Positions 1 through 10,598 of a DNA stretch of 29,609 bases are shown here, one piece after another. Both the position numbers and the translations under genes were made by a program. A model generated the notes under the pieces. That model worked only from the letters and a program-made list of their open reading frames with translations. It searched no databases and was not told the origin of the DNA. Origin of the DNA: Jimgerdemannia flammicorona (Eukaryota > Mucoromycota > Endogonomycetes > Endogonales > Endogonaceae). The DNA is taken from positions 1 through 29,609 of the forward strand of contig RBNI01000535.1 in the NCBI GenBank assembly GCA_003990745.1. The letters are read 5' to 3'. Positions within the stretch are counted from its first letter, which is position 1. Each line of letters starts with the position of its first letter.

Positions 1-1234
1 GGGGTGAATAATACAACAATCGTGTTCGATATGTTCGATATGTGCATAGCCAGCAAATCCTGCCCGGCGGTGGGAAACATTATCGTGATTGATATTGTAT
101 TTAATATTTGAATTTTAGGCATTTCTTGTCTAATTATCTTCATCATATATATTTTCTGATAATAGTATAAGTGGGTTTCATTTGCAGGACATGTATCCGC
201 ATATGCTCAAGGCAATACGATAGGAAAAACTCCAAGTTTGAATACGGACTAGAAAGACTACGGTAAGCGACAACAGATTTCATGCAGTATAATGCCATAT
301 AAAACGTCAGATCGGTTATCATTGAGAACCACGCGATGCACTGGGAGTAATCTATTTGAACCCTGCGAAGGCGAATGCTTGGAATTGGAGAAACGTTTTA
401 TTTTCCTAATGGAAGCTGAAGTTCTGAAATTTAAAAGTTTCAAATTTCAACCGTTGCCACCCTGGGAAGCCGGTTCATTAATGTCTTTTCAACAGGCGAG
501 ATAGATGGAATAAGTTGTCATCCAATCATGATCAGCCAGATTGGACATTAACAATTTTTTTTTTGGTGGCTTGACCTTTGAATATGGGCTGTAAAAAATA
601 GCACAAATGTTGAAAAAACGTCATGAAGAGCGCGTGGCCGTTCCTAAGCCGAGGTCACGCGCCCAATTTGTCAGGAACTGAATGTGAAAAGAGGGCAAAA
701 ATAAAACGATCACAACAGGGTCCCAATTGAAGTCACCATTGAAACGTTACTCTGAGTATCTGCTACAAGCACCCATTACCATGGGAAAATATATCGCCCA
801 CGTTTATTTTCACAATGTTTTTGAATTGCTAAGGTAAGCAAGTGTCACACAGCTGACTCGATACTTTAATTGATTGCTGCAGGAAGAGTAATCCTTTTAC
901 AAACCAGTTAAATAGCACCGATAGCAACGTAATCAACCTGTTGCTGCGCCGCAGTCATCGTAGTACTAATTGTGGCGGAGTGGCGCAATCTAACTGCGGG
1001 TCCGATCGTGCCCATTAGCTGCCCCTTCACGTGTTAAAAGGCAAAGGCAAACTCACCGATTTTCATCTACTTCCAGTTAATTGGCCGTGTTTGTTTCAGA
1101 TTTCTCACACGATCACATCTGTGGCACAGTTTCTTGCTCACATGCCCACATGTCACGTGCACAGTTCATCCTCATAAAGAGTTGAAGTTGTGACCGGTAG
1201 CAGCGGTTTCTCAATTTCCCAACTTCTAAATCCA
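1..1234. other. Intergenic region upstream of the ankyrin gene
   Basis: I see no convincing gene here. A short open stretch at 292-504 has no intron signals or recognisable domain. A TTTGCAG acceptor-like site at about 180-186 is followed by eleven open codons and a stop; this could be the last exon of a gene entering from outside the window, but that is weak. An imperfect hairpin (10-nt arms 630-639 and 653-662, 9 of 10 paired, 13-nt loop) lies in otherwise AT-rich DNA. Confidence 0.5.
1028..1159 (+). promoter_or_regulatory. Two CACGTG E-boxes upstream of the ankyrin gene
   Basis: Perfect CACGTG palindromes occur at 1028-1033 and 1154-1159, about 200 and 75 bp before the ATG at 1235. CACGTG is the core site of bHLH regulators in fungi, and the spacing fits a promoter. 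The role is inferred from position only; CACGTG also occurs elsewhere in the window (for example near 3903 and 8822). Confidence 0.3.
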
Positions 1235-2592
1235 ATGTCGAGTGCACAAAGTCCAGCCGAAGAGCACCCAAACATTGACGTTGAGAATATTTATTATAGT
1301 GGAATCGAAGTTACTGGCGACGGTAATGTCCTTGGTAAGTTCAGCGTCCCCCTATTTCTGCTGATTTAACCTCTCATGTCGACTGAAAACATATTTCTTA
1401 TTTCGTTATACTTCGCAGAGGACAAATTCAATTTAATCCTCAATGATATTGAAGAGGTGAAGTTTACAAAGCACCTTGAAGGCACAGAACCCGAAATCCG
1501 ATTAAATGTTATTGCCACGTTCTTAGGATTCAATACTGACAGAGTAAGTTGGAACTCATGTTTCAGTCACTTCGATCCAATACATATCTAACTGATCTGC
1601 ATCGACAGTCAAATTGGCAAGTACAGGTTAATTCCGGTATCTGGAGAAACCATGTCCCCGTCAACATTCTATTGCACGTCAGTGTAGAAATGGGATATGT
1701 TGATGTCATGAAAATTCTGATCAACGACGGCCCACTCAAAGCGGACGTGAACTCGGATTGGCAGGACTTGACGCCGTTCCTCAGAGCAGTCAAGAGCGGG
1801 AGCGTTGACTGTGTGCAGTACCTTGTCGAGCACGGAGCCAAGGTGCAAGCCAAAACGCCTGAAGGTTTGACGTCGTTGCACATAGCTGCGCTGTACGGAC
1901 AAGCTGAGGTGATAAGAATGATGGTGCTGAGCGCCAACACATACCACGTCGACGTGAACGCGAAGGCTGGAATGACCCCCTATAGCGAATGGACACCAAC
2001 GCACTGTGCAGCAAGCAAAGGGCACAGACTGGCGGTACAGGTGCTCCAAGAATTCGGCGCCCTTCTTGATCTGAAGGCTTTTACTAGAACACGAGTAGAG
2101 CAGACGCAGAATAACGTTAAAACGTACAGCCTTGCTTGGTTTACGCCGTTACATTTGGCCGCGGCAAATGGGTATTCGGAAACTGTGGCGTACCTCCTCA
2201 AAAACGGTGCTGACGTCAACACCCAGTCTGTAACGAAGAGGACACCGTTGCATCTCGCGGCGATTGAAGGGTTCACGAAGGCAGCCGAAGAGCTTCTTAA
2301 AAGCGATCGCATCAAGATCAACGCGATGGACAAATATTGGCTGACGCCACTAGACGTTGCCATACGTAACAAAAGAAATGAAATGACAATTGTCCTGCGC
2401 AAAGCAGGAGGTCGTAGGGGCCGCCTTTGGAGAGCATTGCGAATACATGTACTCCCATCAGTGCTTTTTTTTATTTTCCTAACGAGTATTCTTATGAGTC
2501 GAACTCTAGGACTCGGTTGCTTGATAATTTCGCTAGTGATATTAATTATAGCTATCCTTACTATTCCCAACCCCTTTCGCCAAGATCCTTGA
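1235..2592 (+). CDS. Ankyrin-repeat protein with two C-terminal membrane segments
   Basis: I model three exons, 1235-1334, 1419-1543 and 1609-2592, giving 402 residues. Intron 1 (84 nt) and intron 2 (65 nt) both have GTAAGT donors and CAG acceptors, and intron 2 has a CTAAC branch site at 1588-1592; the reading frame is kept across both. The ATG at 1235 is the first in frame. Residues 1-90 have no domain I recognise. About seven ankyrin repeats run from roughly 92 to 343; the clearest carry TPLHLAA at about 254 and 287, and others are degenerate (TPTHCAA, TPLDVAI). A basic stretch (GGRRGRLWRALRIH) precedes two hydrophobic segments at about 356-371 and 376-395, so the protein is probably tail-anchored with the repeats in the cytosol. 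Ankyrin repeats bind proteins; the partner is unknown. No STAND/NACHT, kinase or other effector domain is present. Confidence 0.8.
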
Positions 2593-2618
2593 GCTTGGGT
2601 ATTTTCGGAAATATGGTT

Positions 2619-2624
2619 AATAAA
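2619..2624 (+). terminator. AATAAA polyadenylation-like signal
   Basis: AATAAA begins 27 nt after the stop codon of the ankyrin gene, a plausible 3'-end signal. No transcript data are available. Confidence 0.35.
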
Positions 2625-3448
2625 TACGTTTCAAATGCTGAAGTGCATCAAAAATAAGAACTCGTAATCCAGGCTTGATTTTCGAGTCAAACAAGCACAC
2701 GAGAGATACAAGATAATGGATGGGGTTTACCTTCCGCTGTATTGTAACTAATTCGCCTGGATAAAACGGACGAAAGTCCCGTCACAACAGAACATTAATA
2801 GCGAGCATGTTCACAATCTTCTTTTAAAGCCAATAATCCGACGGAAAGGCGCTGCGGAATCTCAGGGATAAACGTATTACCTTTGCCTGAATTCTCTTAC
2901 ACTCTTTTGATCCAGTCAAAATCGCAGCGGATATTTTCGAGCGCACTTTTGCACATAGAGCTTTCGTCAGTGTTTCTTTTCATGCAGAACGTATGCATTC
3001 AGCACATCTTCACTCAGTAGATTATTAGAGTACGCATTTCAATTGCAATTCGCCACCATCTTCAAGTACTTACTTCCAAAGGCGTGCTAGATTTTAAATA
3101 CACGGTTTTTGTCGAGGTAAAAGAACGCAACGAATCGAAACCCCGTCGTTGGCATCTGGATATCCTCATCTGTGACGGTTCCTCCATACCTGTATACACC
3201 TGTATACGGCTTCGAACTTGTCATTTCAACGAGCAAGAAAGAATTCGACCACTAAAAAAGCTCTCAAGACTACATGAACCTTTATCACTGTTCCATGTAT
3301 ACATGGCTAATTTATGCTCAAAACCTACGCTGGTTGGATACTTTGAACAGGGTTACCAGGACGTAACTCGGATGGATAAGCAGAATACGAACGAGGTACC
3401 GAAAGCAGAGTTGGGATATGTTGTGATTTGATATTGCAGTGCGATTAC

Positions 3449-3471
3449 TGATGACGTAACCTGATGACGTA
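3449..3471 (+). repeat. Duplicated TGATGACGTA (CRE-half-site-like)
   Basis: TGATGACGTA occurs at 3449-3458 and again at 3462-3471. TGACGT is the core of the ATF/CREB bZIP site. No gene start lies close downstream, so a regulatory role is speculative. Confidence 0.3.
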
Positions 3472-3774
3472 TACATAAGCCACAATTAACTGGGTTGCAT
3501 ATAAATCCCAACAGGATATGCCGTCGGTGACATACAATCTGTATCGATTAGGCGTTCCGAATGTTCAATGATATACTTAAATGCAGTATAATCATTGTGA
3601 GCAAATAAAAAAAAAAAAATTAATATATAATTCCTAATCCAAAATATTTTTCGACAGTTAGAAAGATGCCCTTGCCGGCATCCCAGAGTATGGCAGCCCA
3701 GCAAAATGCCTGATTATTTATATTCCGAGCATATTAATTTTTTGCAAATACCCTCCCGCCAAAAATAAATAAAT

Positions 3775-3852
3775 AAAAATAAAATGGTTGTCAGAAAAAG
3801 AAAAAAAAAAAAAAAAAATGGTTGTCAAAAAAAAAAAAAAAAAAAAAAAAAA
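3775..3852. repeat. Poly(A) tracts separating a duplicated ATGGTTGTCA
   Basis: Runs of about 18 A (3801-3818) and 26 A (3827-3852) alternate with copies of ATGGTTGTCA, suggesting slippage duplication of an A-tract plus a short unit. An open frame starting inside this tract (TTG at 3822) is an artefact: its lysine run is the homopolymer. Confidence 0.8.
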
Positions 3853-4073
3853 TCTGTACATCACACTCGTTCTTGGCCTGTCTTCTGCAATCTGATCGTC
3901 CTCACGTGATTCTTCTGGTTAATGGCTTATTCGTGCCACCTTCTCCCACAATTGAACATTTCATTGTGGCAAATTTTCATCTCGTTCCCGCATTCATAAC
4001 TGTGTATGATGTAATTACCAGATGTGTTATATTGAGATACGGACATGTGACTCGCCATTTTGGCCGTAGACTG

Positions 4074-4272
4074 AACGTCATCATCGAGATTATACGTCAC
4101 CATCTAAACTGCAACGTCATCATCGAGAATTTACAGATTGCGATTACAACGACGAAGACAACGACAACGATGAAGATAGACAATGACGAAGACGGCAACG
4201 GAAATGACGAGGACGACGACAAAGACGATAACGAAAACGACGACGACGACTAAGACGAAGATGACGATAAGG
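4074..4272 (+). repeat. Direct repeat and imperfect GAC/GAA trinucleotide array
   Basis: A 16-bp direct repeat occurs at 4074-4089 and 4113-4128. It is followed (about 4147-4272) by a degenerate array of GAC, GAA, GAT and AAC triplets. In one frame the array reads as an Asp/Asn/Lys/Glu run. No complete gene frame supports a protein, and I interpret it as low-complexity DNA. Confidence 0.7.
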
Positions 4273-5589
4273 TAGAGTGATGACGTCTCGTCCCGTCCTA
4301 GGGTCAACGAGCAGTAGGTTAGTGGGGCTTGCTGAGAAATAATTTTGGACAAATACTTAGCGCCATAATTATTAATAAATTGCTGGTTGTCTTCGAAAAC
4401 TAGTTCCGACATAACCAAGAGAAAAGATATAGACAAGCCGAGGAAGTCTATGGTATTTTCAGCTCGCCGACCTCATAGTGGTGAAAAGAGCTCTCATTGG
4501 CGACCTCCAGAATCGGTGCGAGAAGGTAGTCAAGTTCTAAGCGCAAATCTAGCAAAAAGCATCAAACGGGCTTTTGGCATTGTCACGTATGGGGATGATA
4601 GCAAGATGAGGGCGGCACAATTTCTTGGTCATATTACGTGCTTGTCGAAATCGGACCTACCGGATAATAACAATAAGAGATGCGTAGTATCTTGTTTTTG
4701 TACAATAAAATCTATGGGGGGGACTGACATAGGCAGCGTTGTAGGCAATGAGTAAATGAGTATACTCGTTGATTAATTCGTAGTGGCCGAATTCGAATGC
4801 TCATCTTTCATTGAGGTAATACAAAGATGAAATTTGTCTTGTTGCATAATAGGGATATTTTTCAGGAAATTGCTGTCTTCTACTTGTAACAAGACGCAAA
4901 GCCCCAGGCTTGCCATTTTTTTTTTTTTTTTTTTCGAGCAGTTAGGGCATTTGGTCCATGTCAAAACTGTTGTCGTCTTCATCGTGTTGGTTATTGAAAA
5001 TGGGTTGCGACGCTTGGTTACTGACAAGTGGGAGTCGCAAAATGAGTGGAACTATTGGTGCTGGAATGTGTGGCATTGAGTGGGTCGGTCATATAGCTAG
5101 TTGAGGTAAGGGTGACAGCTCACTTCGGAATCTCATGGATCGTACTAGGGCTTTACCTCTCCATAAATTGATATAAAGCTCGCCATTAAAAGACGAGTGT
5201 TTGCGCATCAAAAAGTACATCATAACATATTCACTCTCAAACCTATAAAACAGAGCTGCAACAGCTGTGCCAAGAGCATAAAATCCTGCGACAGGCAAGA
5301 CCCTTATTCAGGATTTCGACATGAGAAAAAGAAAGCCTGAATACTTTATAACCGCTATCGGCAACAGAAAAAGGGGCTGCGAAATGGCAAACACCGTTCT
5401 AACACAAAAGGCTTAATATTGTTTATTAACTAGAAATGATACCATATAAACAGCAACTATCAATAAAGATGAAGTAAATGAAACCGCGCGTGGCTTGACG
5501 CTATTGCAATGAGGTAGGAAGACGGCGGCATGCTTCTCATGATGAGTGTTGTGATTTGGCAGAATCACCTGTACATGCCCAGGAATCCA
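4273..5589. other. Intergenic region with a poly(T) tract
   Basis: A run of 19 T lies at 4916-4934. The longest frame (4387-4755, plus, 122 codons) starts with TTG and its first ATG is 22 codons in. It has no recognised domain and no nearby donor or acceptor giving a longer product, so it is left unannotated. A minus-strand frame at 5089-5298 is equally unsupported. Confidence 0.5.
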
Positions 5590-6811
5590 CAATTAAAACA
5601 AATATAATCGTGCAATCCAACAGTGGTCTTAGCTTCAAGGATGACATCACCCCCTTATACATAGGCACAGCCTACCACGACGTAACCGTCGCACCGATGG
5701 CGTTGAGCTTGGCGCTTGCCGTGCTGTGCTGGCTGCAAGGTGCATTCAATCGTTTCCTGATTATGTTTAGAATTTGTAGATATTTTTCGTTAATTGATGT
5801 CATACGGTACCAAAGGTGCCCTTTCTGAAAGTCAATGCTGTACGGAAACATGGCAGTGTTCACCGTCGTCCTCGGCTTTATCTACACTGAAAACGATTGA
5901 CGACGCCACCATCACCATCGCTGTGGACATCTACCGCGCAGCGAGCTACCTCCTACTCCCAAAATGGTGTTAGAGTGCGCCCAAAATATTTTCGACTTTG
6001 GCGTCATCTCAACAGGGCCACCGCCTCTATCCCATGGAGTGAGGACAGCAAGAACATCTACGTCGAGCTGAAGAGGCTCTTGAGCTACTCTTTACTGAAC
6101 TCGACGCGACTACCTTTGTCACTCCCGAGTGCGACCTGTTGGTGTGCCTCGTCGACTGGGTCTGGGCACATACCAAGGGGCCGGAGCCTGACGTTGCGGA
6201 GCGTCATGACATCTGGCGTGATATTGCCAGTACGATTACGGGATGCGAGGACAAAATTCGGTTGGGAAATGACTCGTTCCTGAACATGGTAAGACCTGTG
6301 GACCTCACCCTTGTGTACCCGCATCGCCTGAAGAGCCTCACGGAGGCGGTCGACGGGTTTGGGGAGACGTCTCCGTACTACATGGCCTTTGGTCATCACG
6401 CATGCAAACACACCGTCCGGTTATCGCCGAAGTCAAGTAGGTCGGTTTGCAAATTGTTGTCTCAGATGATGGCAAGATCGTGGAGCTTTCTGTCGGAAGC
6501 CCGAAGTCCGTTGCTGAAGATGGCGCGGATCCCCGTCTCCGGGACGACGACTCAGGACAGGCTTGTGCGAATGGGACGTAGTGGTTGAATCCATTGGATT
6601 GTATGACGGAAGGACCTTCAGCGGAATTAGGTTGGTGGGCGAAGATTTCGGTTCCGACATGTGGTACACGTCTTCGGGATGGTTATTCCAGTGTTTGAAC
6701 AAGGTCGAGAAATTTTTGGAGTGCGACGTAGTAGCTTTGCACCTGGATAAAGGTAACCATTCTTGCGCCCTTTCCGTCAATGGGATTAACCACGGGATTT
6801 ATACGAATTAG
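5590..6811 (+). pseudogene. Decayed BTB/POZ-BACK-like protein gene
   Basis: Pieces of a BTB domain can be read in changing frames. An N-terminal piece containing YHDVTV lies near 5675. AVFTVVLGFIYT, the typical BTB strand/helix with its YT motif, is at about 5853-5888. After a +1 shift at 5897 follows AVDIYRAASYLL, the BTB C-terminal helix. Another shift (about 5964) continues the helix, and a BACK-like stretch (EEALELLFTELDATTF, then DLLVCLVDWVWAH) runs in a third segment from 6070 to about 6300. Further downstream, coding-like blocks shift frame again (about 6420 with an in-frame TAG, then about 6563-6811), ending in a stretch with VALHLDKG and CALSVNG that could be a beta-sandwich (SPRY-like) tail. 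BTB-BACK proteins are usually Cullin-3 adaptors. No ATG leads the first segment, and no set of introns I tried restores one frame. An undetected multi-intron gene is possible but less likely. Confidence 0.55.
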
Positions 6812-6891
6812 TATCTCATTGACAGTTTATCATCGAGAATTTTATTTTGTGTATTTACAGCAACTTGCGCGGCCAGTCTATATGCGATAGT

Positions 6892-7269
6892 CTACTCGCA
6901 AGAGTCTTGGGGCGACGCGTCTTCTGGATGATTATCTACTTTAAATCCAGTTTCCGTTTCTCCATCAGAGGATATAGTATTAGCGGGACTTGCCAATGTG
7001 GAAACTGGGTTGTCGTTGTCATTGTCCGACGACGGACAACGACTAATCGATACGATTTCTACCCATTTTCTAGAGTTGAAACATTCATACCGCCACCCTT
7101 CAGCATCATAGAAAAACGTCTTTGATCTTGGACCAATGAGTGAAGTATTCTCCAACCAGGCATTTTCGATTATCTTGATCGTGCGAAGGTGCTCTAGTTT
7201 TTCGACGTCTGAGGCCTTGGTTAACAAGCGATCCTGGGCTGGGGCGCCGTACTTTACGTTGGCCGTCAT
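6892..7269 (-). CDS. Hypothetical protein, 125 residues
   Basis: A true ATG (complement of 7267-7269) opens a 125-codon frame read leftwards, convergent with the BTB relic. The N-terminal 80 residues look globular and mixed (FFYDAEGWRYECFNSRKWVE is the most distinctive stretch). The C-terminal 45 are acidic and disordered-like (Asp, Asn, Ser, Glu rich). There is no signal peptide, membrane segment or family I recognise. Composition and length favour a real or recently real gene over chance, but the 3' end and possible upstream exons are untested. It may also be a fragment of a longer gene. Confidence 0.35.
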   Translation of the reverse strand: MTANVKYGAPAQDRLLTKASDVEKLEHLRTIKIIENAWLENTSLIGPRSKTFFYDAEGWRYECFNSRKWVEIVSISRCPSSDNDNDNPVSTLASPANTISSDGETETGFKVDNHPEDASPQDSCE

Positions 7270-8871
7270 TGCCTTATAATGCTCGGATCGATTACGGTTG
7301 AAATCGCTCTCGGAATCGCCTACTACGTTTGTCGAAGAAATGGCATGAGTAATCTATATTCGCTCTTGTTCTTGTTTGCGATCGCACGCCATTTACACAC
7401 CGATAATTGTTCCTGAGATTTATCGCCTCACGGATGGATTTCAGCTGGCGTGGTTATGTCGCAACGAGAATCGCGGGTAGGACATCTTTATATCCGTCTT
7501 GATTATGTAAAAAAGAAACCCCACCTGTGAACCCTCAAAGCTCGTCACATTGTAGGATTGGTCGATTAAAATTCTCATGTGGCTACCCAGGTTCCCAGGT
7601 CACATTGTGGGATTTGATACCCGAAAGGGCATCTCAGATGCGTGAGAGAGCCACAGATACTTGCGTCATCAACCGGAAGTAGATAGACATCTGACAAAAT
7701 AGCAAAATAGGGTTAGGTTGAACAATGCGAAATATGAATCCCAGTGTCGACGAAAACGTAAAACGTTACAGACGGGGCAATTTCTGCGAGTTCGTTATAC
7801 ACCAAGAAGAATAAGTAGATCGGGTTGATCGCTCTGCACTACTCCCAGAAGAACGGCGTTGCTTTGTAAAGAACTTGAGCCTCGACTATGATATGGTCCA
7901 ACGGCTACTTGCATGTGACGCATTCCATTCATGTTCGACCACTCGAGTTTGCCAAATCTTCGATTGTCTTCACAATTCTACCCAGAAGAGTCATTAATAT
8001 GACCTCCAGCAGTCTCACAAATGTTGTCTTAGAGACTGCGTAGGATTCCAATGGTACCTTCACTGGTTCCTTCAAAGAAAGATTCGCGACGAGAGTTAGA
8101 AATTTCTAACGACTGCAGCGAGGACTCCCGAAAAGTGTCCGCCGAAGACAGTCGAATATTGCGACAATATTGACGTTGTGATCGTCTTTTGGATTATCAT
8201 CGGAGATGTCACCCGGCGGTCATGCAGTCGATAGAAGTCGTGTCCATCAAGCAAGGGCCAAAGAGTTTCGACAGTATTTACCTACTAGCGGGTAAATTCG
8301 CATTACGATGAGCATATGTGCCTTTTGCTTGAATACTAACACAGTTGGCAATGACATGTCTCAACATGGCTCCCATGGTGGAACAATGACTAAAAATCTG
8401 TTTTATTGTGTCTTGAAGATAAGGCTGTCGTGACCGGCACACGACGCTTGCATTCGTCATCTGACATGATTTTTGACTTCGCGAACTGCCAAGAAATGTG
8501 TAAAACGGGTCGTAATCGGTTTAAATGAAACTTGGGCTGTTTAGTATTACTTCTATTTGAATTGTGTCCCAAGGTAGTGCTTTATTGATTCAGGTTCAAT
8601 ATTTTTAGATAAACAAATCGCGTACTTTCCAAAATCGTACACATTGCGAAGTTAAAGCGCGGTGAGGTAAGCAACAAGTAAGCTAACAAAGCAGCCAAAT
8701 ACTAAATACTTATAATCGTCTGCCACCCTATTCGATCACGCGAGGAGATCCCCAGATTGTCTTCTTATATCGCTATATACGTTACAATACATTTCAGCAT
8801 AAACACACCTTCACCGGAATTCACGTGAAACACGTTGCTATTTTCAAGTCTAACAATTACTCTAATCCGTA
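7270..8871. other. Gene-free region of 1.6 kb
   Basis: No open frame above about 60 codons with gene-like features is seen on either strand. A short near-repeat (CACATTGTAGGATTGGT at about 7546 and CACATTGTGGGATTTG at about 7600) is the only internal structure noticed. Base composition is moderate with normal CpG, unlike the right end of the window. Confidence 0.5.
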
Positions 8872-9123
8872 ATGTCTTTGAGCGGCTTGCAGAGCTTCAA
8901 ATTCACATCGGCGAGCAGCAGGCGCACAGCTCTCCGCAGTCGTATAGATGCACTCTCAGGCCGACACTCGTTAAGGTTCATCTTCACAGCAATGGAGCTT
9001 GATCCCGAATACACCTCGGGGTTTGGTATGGCGCGGTACCTTGTGGGTGTGGTACCCGTGAGAGTGTGGTACCCGCGGGTGCGGTACCCTGAGGGTAAAT
9101 TCCTACTGCGCATTCGCTTGTAA
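8872..9123 (+). CDS. Doubtful ORF, 83 residues, over a tandem repeat
   Basis: An ATG opens an 83-codon frame ending at TAA; the last codons contain a GTAAGC donor-like site (about 9120), and a CTAAC branch-like site lies near 9175, so a spliced continuation is possible. Its second half covers the 16-bp tandem repeat at 9033-9096, read as Val/Arg-Tyr-Pro units. The opposite strand is also open for 147 codons (8862-9305) but lacks an ATG. Both strands being open suggests composition bias, and I recognise no family. Confidence 0.15.
   Translation: MSLSGLQSFKFTSASSRRTALRSRIDALSGRHSLRFIFTAMELDPEYTSGFGMARYLVGVVPVRVWYPRVRYPEGKFLLRIRL
9033..9096 (+). repeat. GGTACC-centred tandem repeat, four units
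   Basis: Four consecutive units of 16, 17, 15 and 16 bp each begin GYGGTACC and end in GGGT or GAGT (9033-9048, 9049-9065, 9066-9080, 9081-9096). Units differ by substitutions and 1-bp indels, so the array is not fresh. Confidence 0.85.
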
Positions 9124-9539
9124 GCGTTTCCTCTTCTTTTTTTCTTTTCTCCGTCCGGTGGCCCAATTCCCCTCCCTAACTCCCGGTTCGACGACTCCCA
9201 CGACAAGTTAAAGGCTTCTAGACCAAGTACAAGAACGACGGCAGATTCCACGAGATCGAGGACATGAACGGCTGTCACTCGCTGGCAAGATACGTTACTG
9301 GGCAATTTTCGGTGGGCTTAGCCTATTGTGGTGCGGACGATGGGGCCTGAATCCGTGTTTTCGGTAGCCTAGCCCATTATGGTGTGTGCGATGGACCAGT
9401 GAAGTTGCTGGCCCGTGGGCCCGTGTGTTACGGTGAGCGTGAGGAACTCATCCACCTATGATATTTATCTCGATAAGTTCAACTCAAACTTCATGTTTTA
9501 GACGCCATAGATCCGCAAATTTATCCCTTCAAAGTAGAT

Positions 9540-9850
9540 TCGGAGAGGCGGAGCCACTGTCGGGGCCAAACCACCTGGTCACGATGTGGGCGTCGAGTAA
9601 CCCTGCCGACGTCTACGCCGAACAACATAAATGCAAGGAAGCGGGGCCGCTGTATAACGGGCGCTGACGCTACATGAGGAAAATTTTGGACCCAATTAAC
9701 TGCTTAAGACGAATGTTTTACAATCTCTCGCGCATCTTTGCGAGCTTTAAAGCAGAAACGACGAGGAGGGGCCGCTGAATTAACGGGCGGTGAAAATACA
9801 CAAGACGAAATACAAGAACAAGTGCATGTGCGAATTATACGAGATCGATC
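9540..9850 (+). repeat. Degenerate dispersed repeat units
   Basis: A GC-rich motif with core GGGCCGCTG followed by AACGGGC occurs near 9645-9662 and 9756-9788, with a weaker relative near 9550. A second motif, A(A/G)TACAAGAAC followed by an ACGAGATCGA core, occurs near 9226-9262 and 9812-9850. These look like eroded copies of a larger repeated segment; a relic of a repeat-containing coding sequence is possible but unproven. Confidence 0.4.
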
Positions 9851-10400
9851 GTTGAGTGGGACACAGTAATCAGGCCTGGGCGGGAGCTGCAGGAGAAGTT
9901 TGTCGCGTTATGGGGGTTGGGAAGAACGCTGCATCGAGATTGTGCATATGCTCTGAGAATCTTGTGAATAGATACTCCATAAGTTAGAAGCTAGAAAAAT
10001 TTTCGGGCGTGCCCAATTTGTTCAAAATCTGAAATCTCGTTACACAATGATATGACTCAAAAACACGATATTTGCTGCGGACTGGGTAGGATATCAGGTC
10101 AGTTTTAGGGTTTTTAGGTTGCCGTTGTAAATGAACTCCAATGAACCCTTCTCTGCTGCAGCTCTCAAGTGCTCGAGCTCATGATATCCGTGAGCTCTAT
10201 CAAAGCCTTTTTGAAACAAAAAGGGTAAAATAAATACCGATCAGTCCAGTGAGTGCATCGTGTAATTATCTCCAAACCCAACACCTACACCTTCCAAATT
10301 CTCCCTGAGCAAGGACTGCTCCTCACCGCCTAGCGCGTCACGTTGAAATCAATTGGCAAGCACGTTGCCGTTCGGGAGGAATGGCCATGTCTGCAGAGCC
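9851..10400. other. Non-coding flank left of the DIRS element
   Basis: No ORF or RNA gene is seen. CpG is present at ordinary density here, contrasting with the element that starts near 10401. Confidence 0.5.
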
Positions 10401-10595
10401 GACTAAGCTTCGCTTGGTCTCGGACCATTTCAGAGTTGGTTTCTGCCATCTAGAAAGCGATGGCGTGCTTTATTTGTCTTAGAAATAGTGGTTTTACATG
10501 TAACTGTGAATTCATCTGTCTAAGACATATGTGTGAGACATTTGTGTAAAACATAGTAATAAAAGTGTCCCTGCTCCCACAGAGTTCCCTTAGCC
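10401..10595 (+). repeat. Left inverted terminal repeat of the DIRS element
   Basis: The core (10433-10595) is inverted at 14963-15127 with roughly 97% identity by eye. The outer 32 bp (10401-10432) are unique to this end and are found inverted in the ICR. Similarity weakly resumes for about 20 bp inward of 10595 after a small indel. Confidence 0.9.
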
Positions 10596-10598
10596 ATT

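Larger units (their letters stand above)
2593..3774. other. Intergenic region, no supported gene
   Basis: The longest open stretch (3084-3431, plus strand, 115 codons) begins with GTG. Its first ATG is about 72 codons in, and it has no recognisable domain or intron signals, so I do not call it a gene. A short direct duplication of CCTGTATAC lies near 3188-3206. An A-rich tract begins near 3607. Confidence 0.5.

Noticed and set aside
1563..2570. Long minus-strand frames opposite the ankyrin gene
   Set aside because: They are shadows of the codon structure of a clearly coding plus strand.
3084..3431. 115-codon plus-strand frame
   Set aside because: Begins with GTG, first ATG far inside, no domain and no splice signals.
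3822..4253. 143-codon frame with a lysine run and an acidic tail
   Set aside because: It starts with TTG inside a poly(A) tract and ends in the GAC repeat; both extremes are low-complexity DNA, not protein evidence.
4387..4755. 122-codon plus-strand frame
   Set aside because: Begins with TTG; no family recognised and no supporting context.
8862..9305. 147-codon minus-strand frame
   Set aside because: No ATG at its start, covers a tandem repeat and overlaps an open frame on the other strand; no domain.
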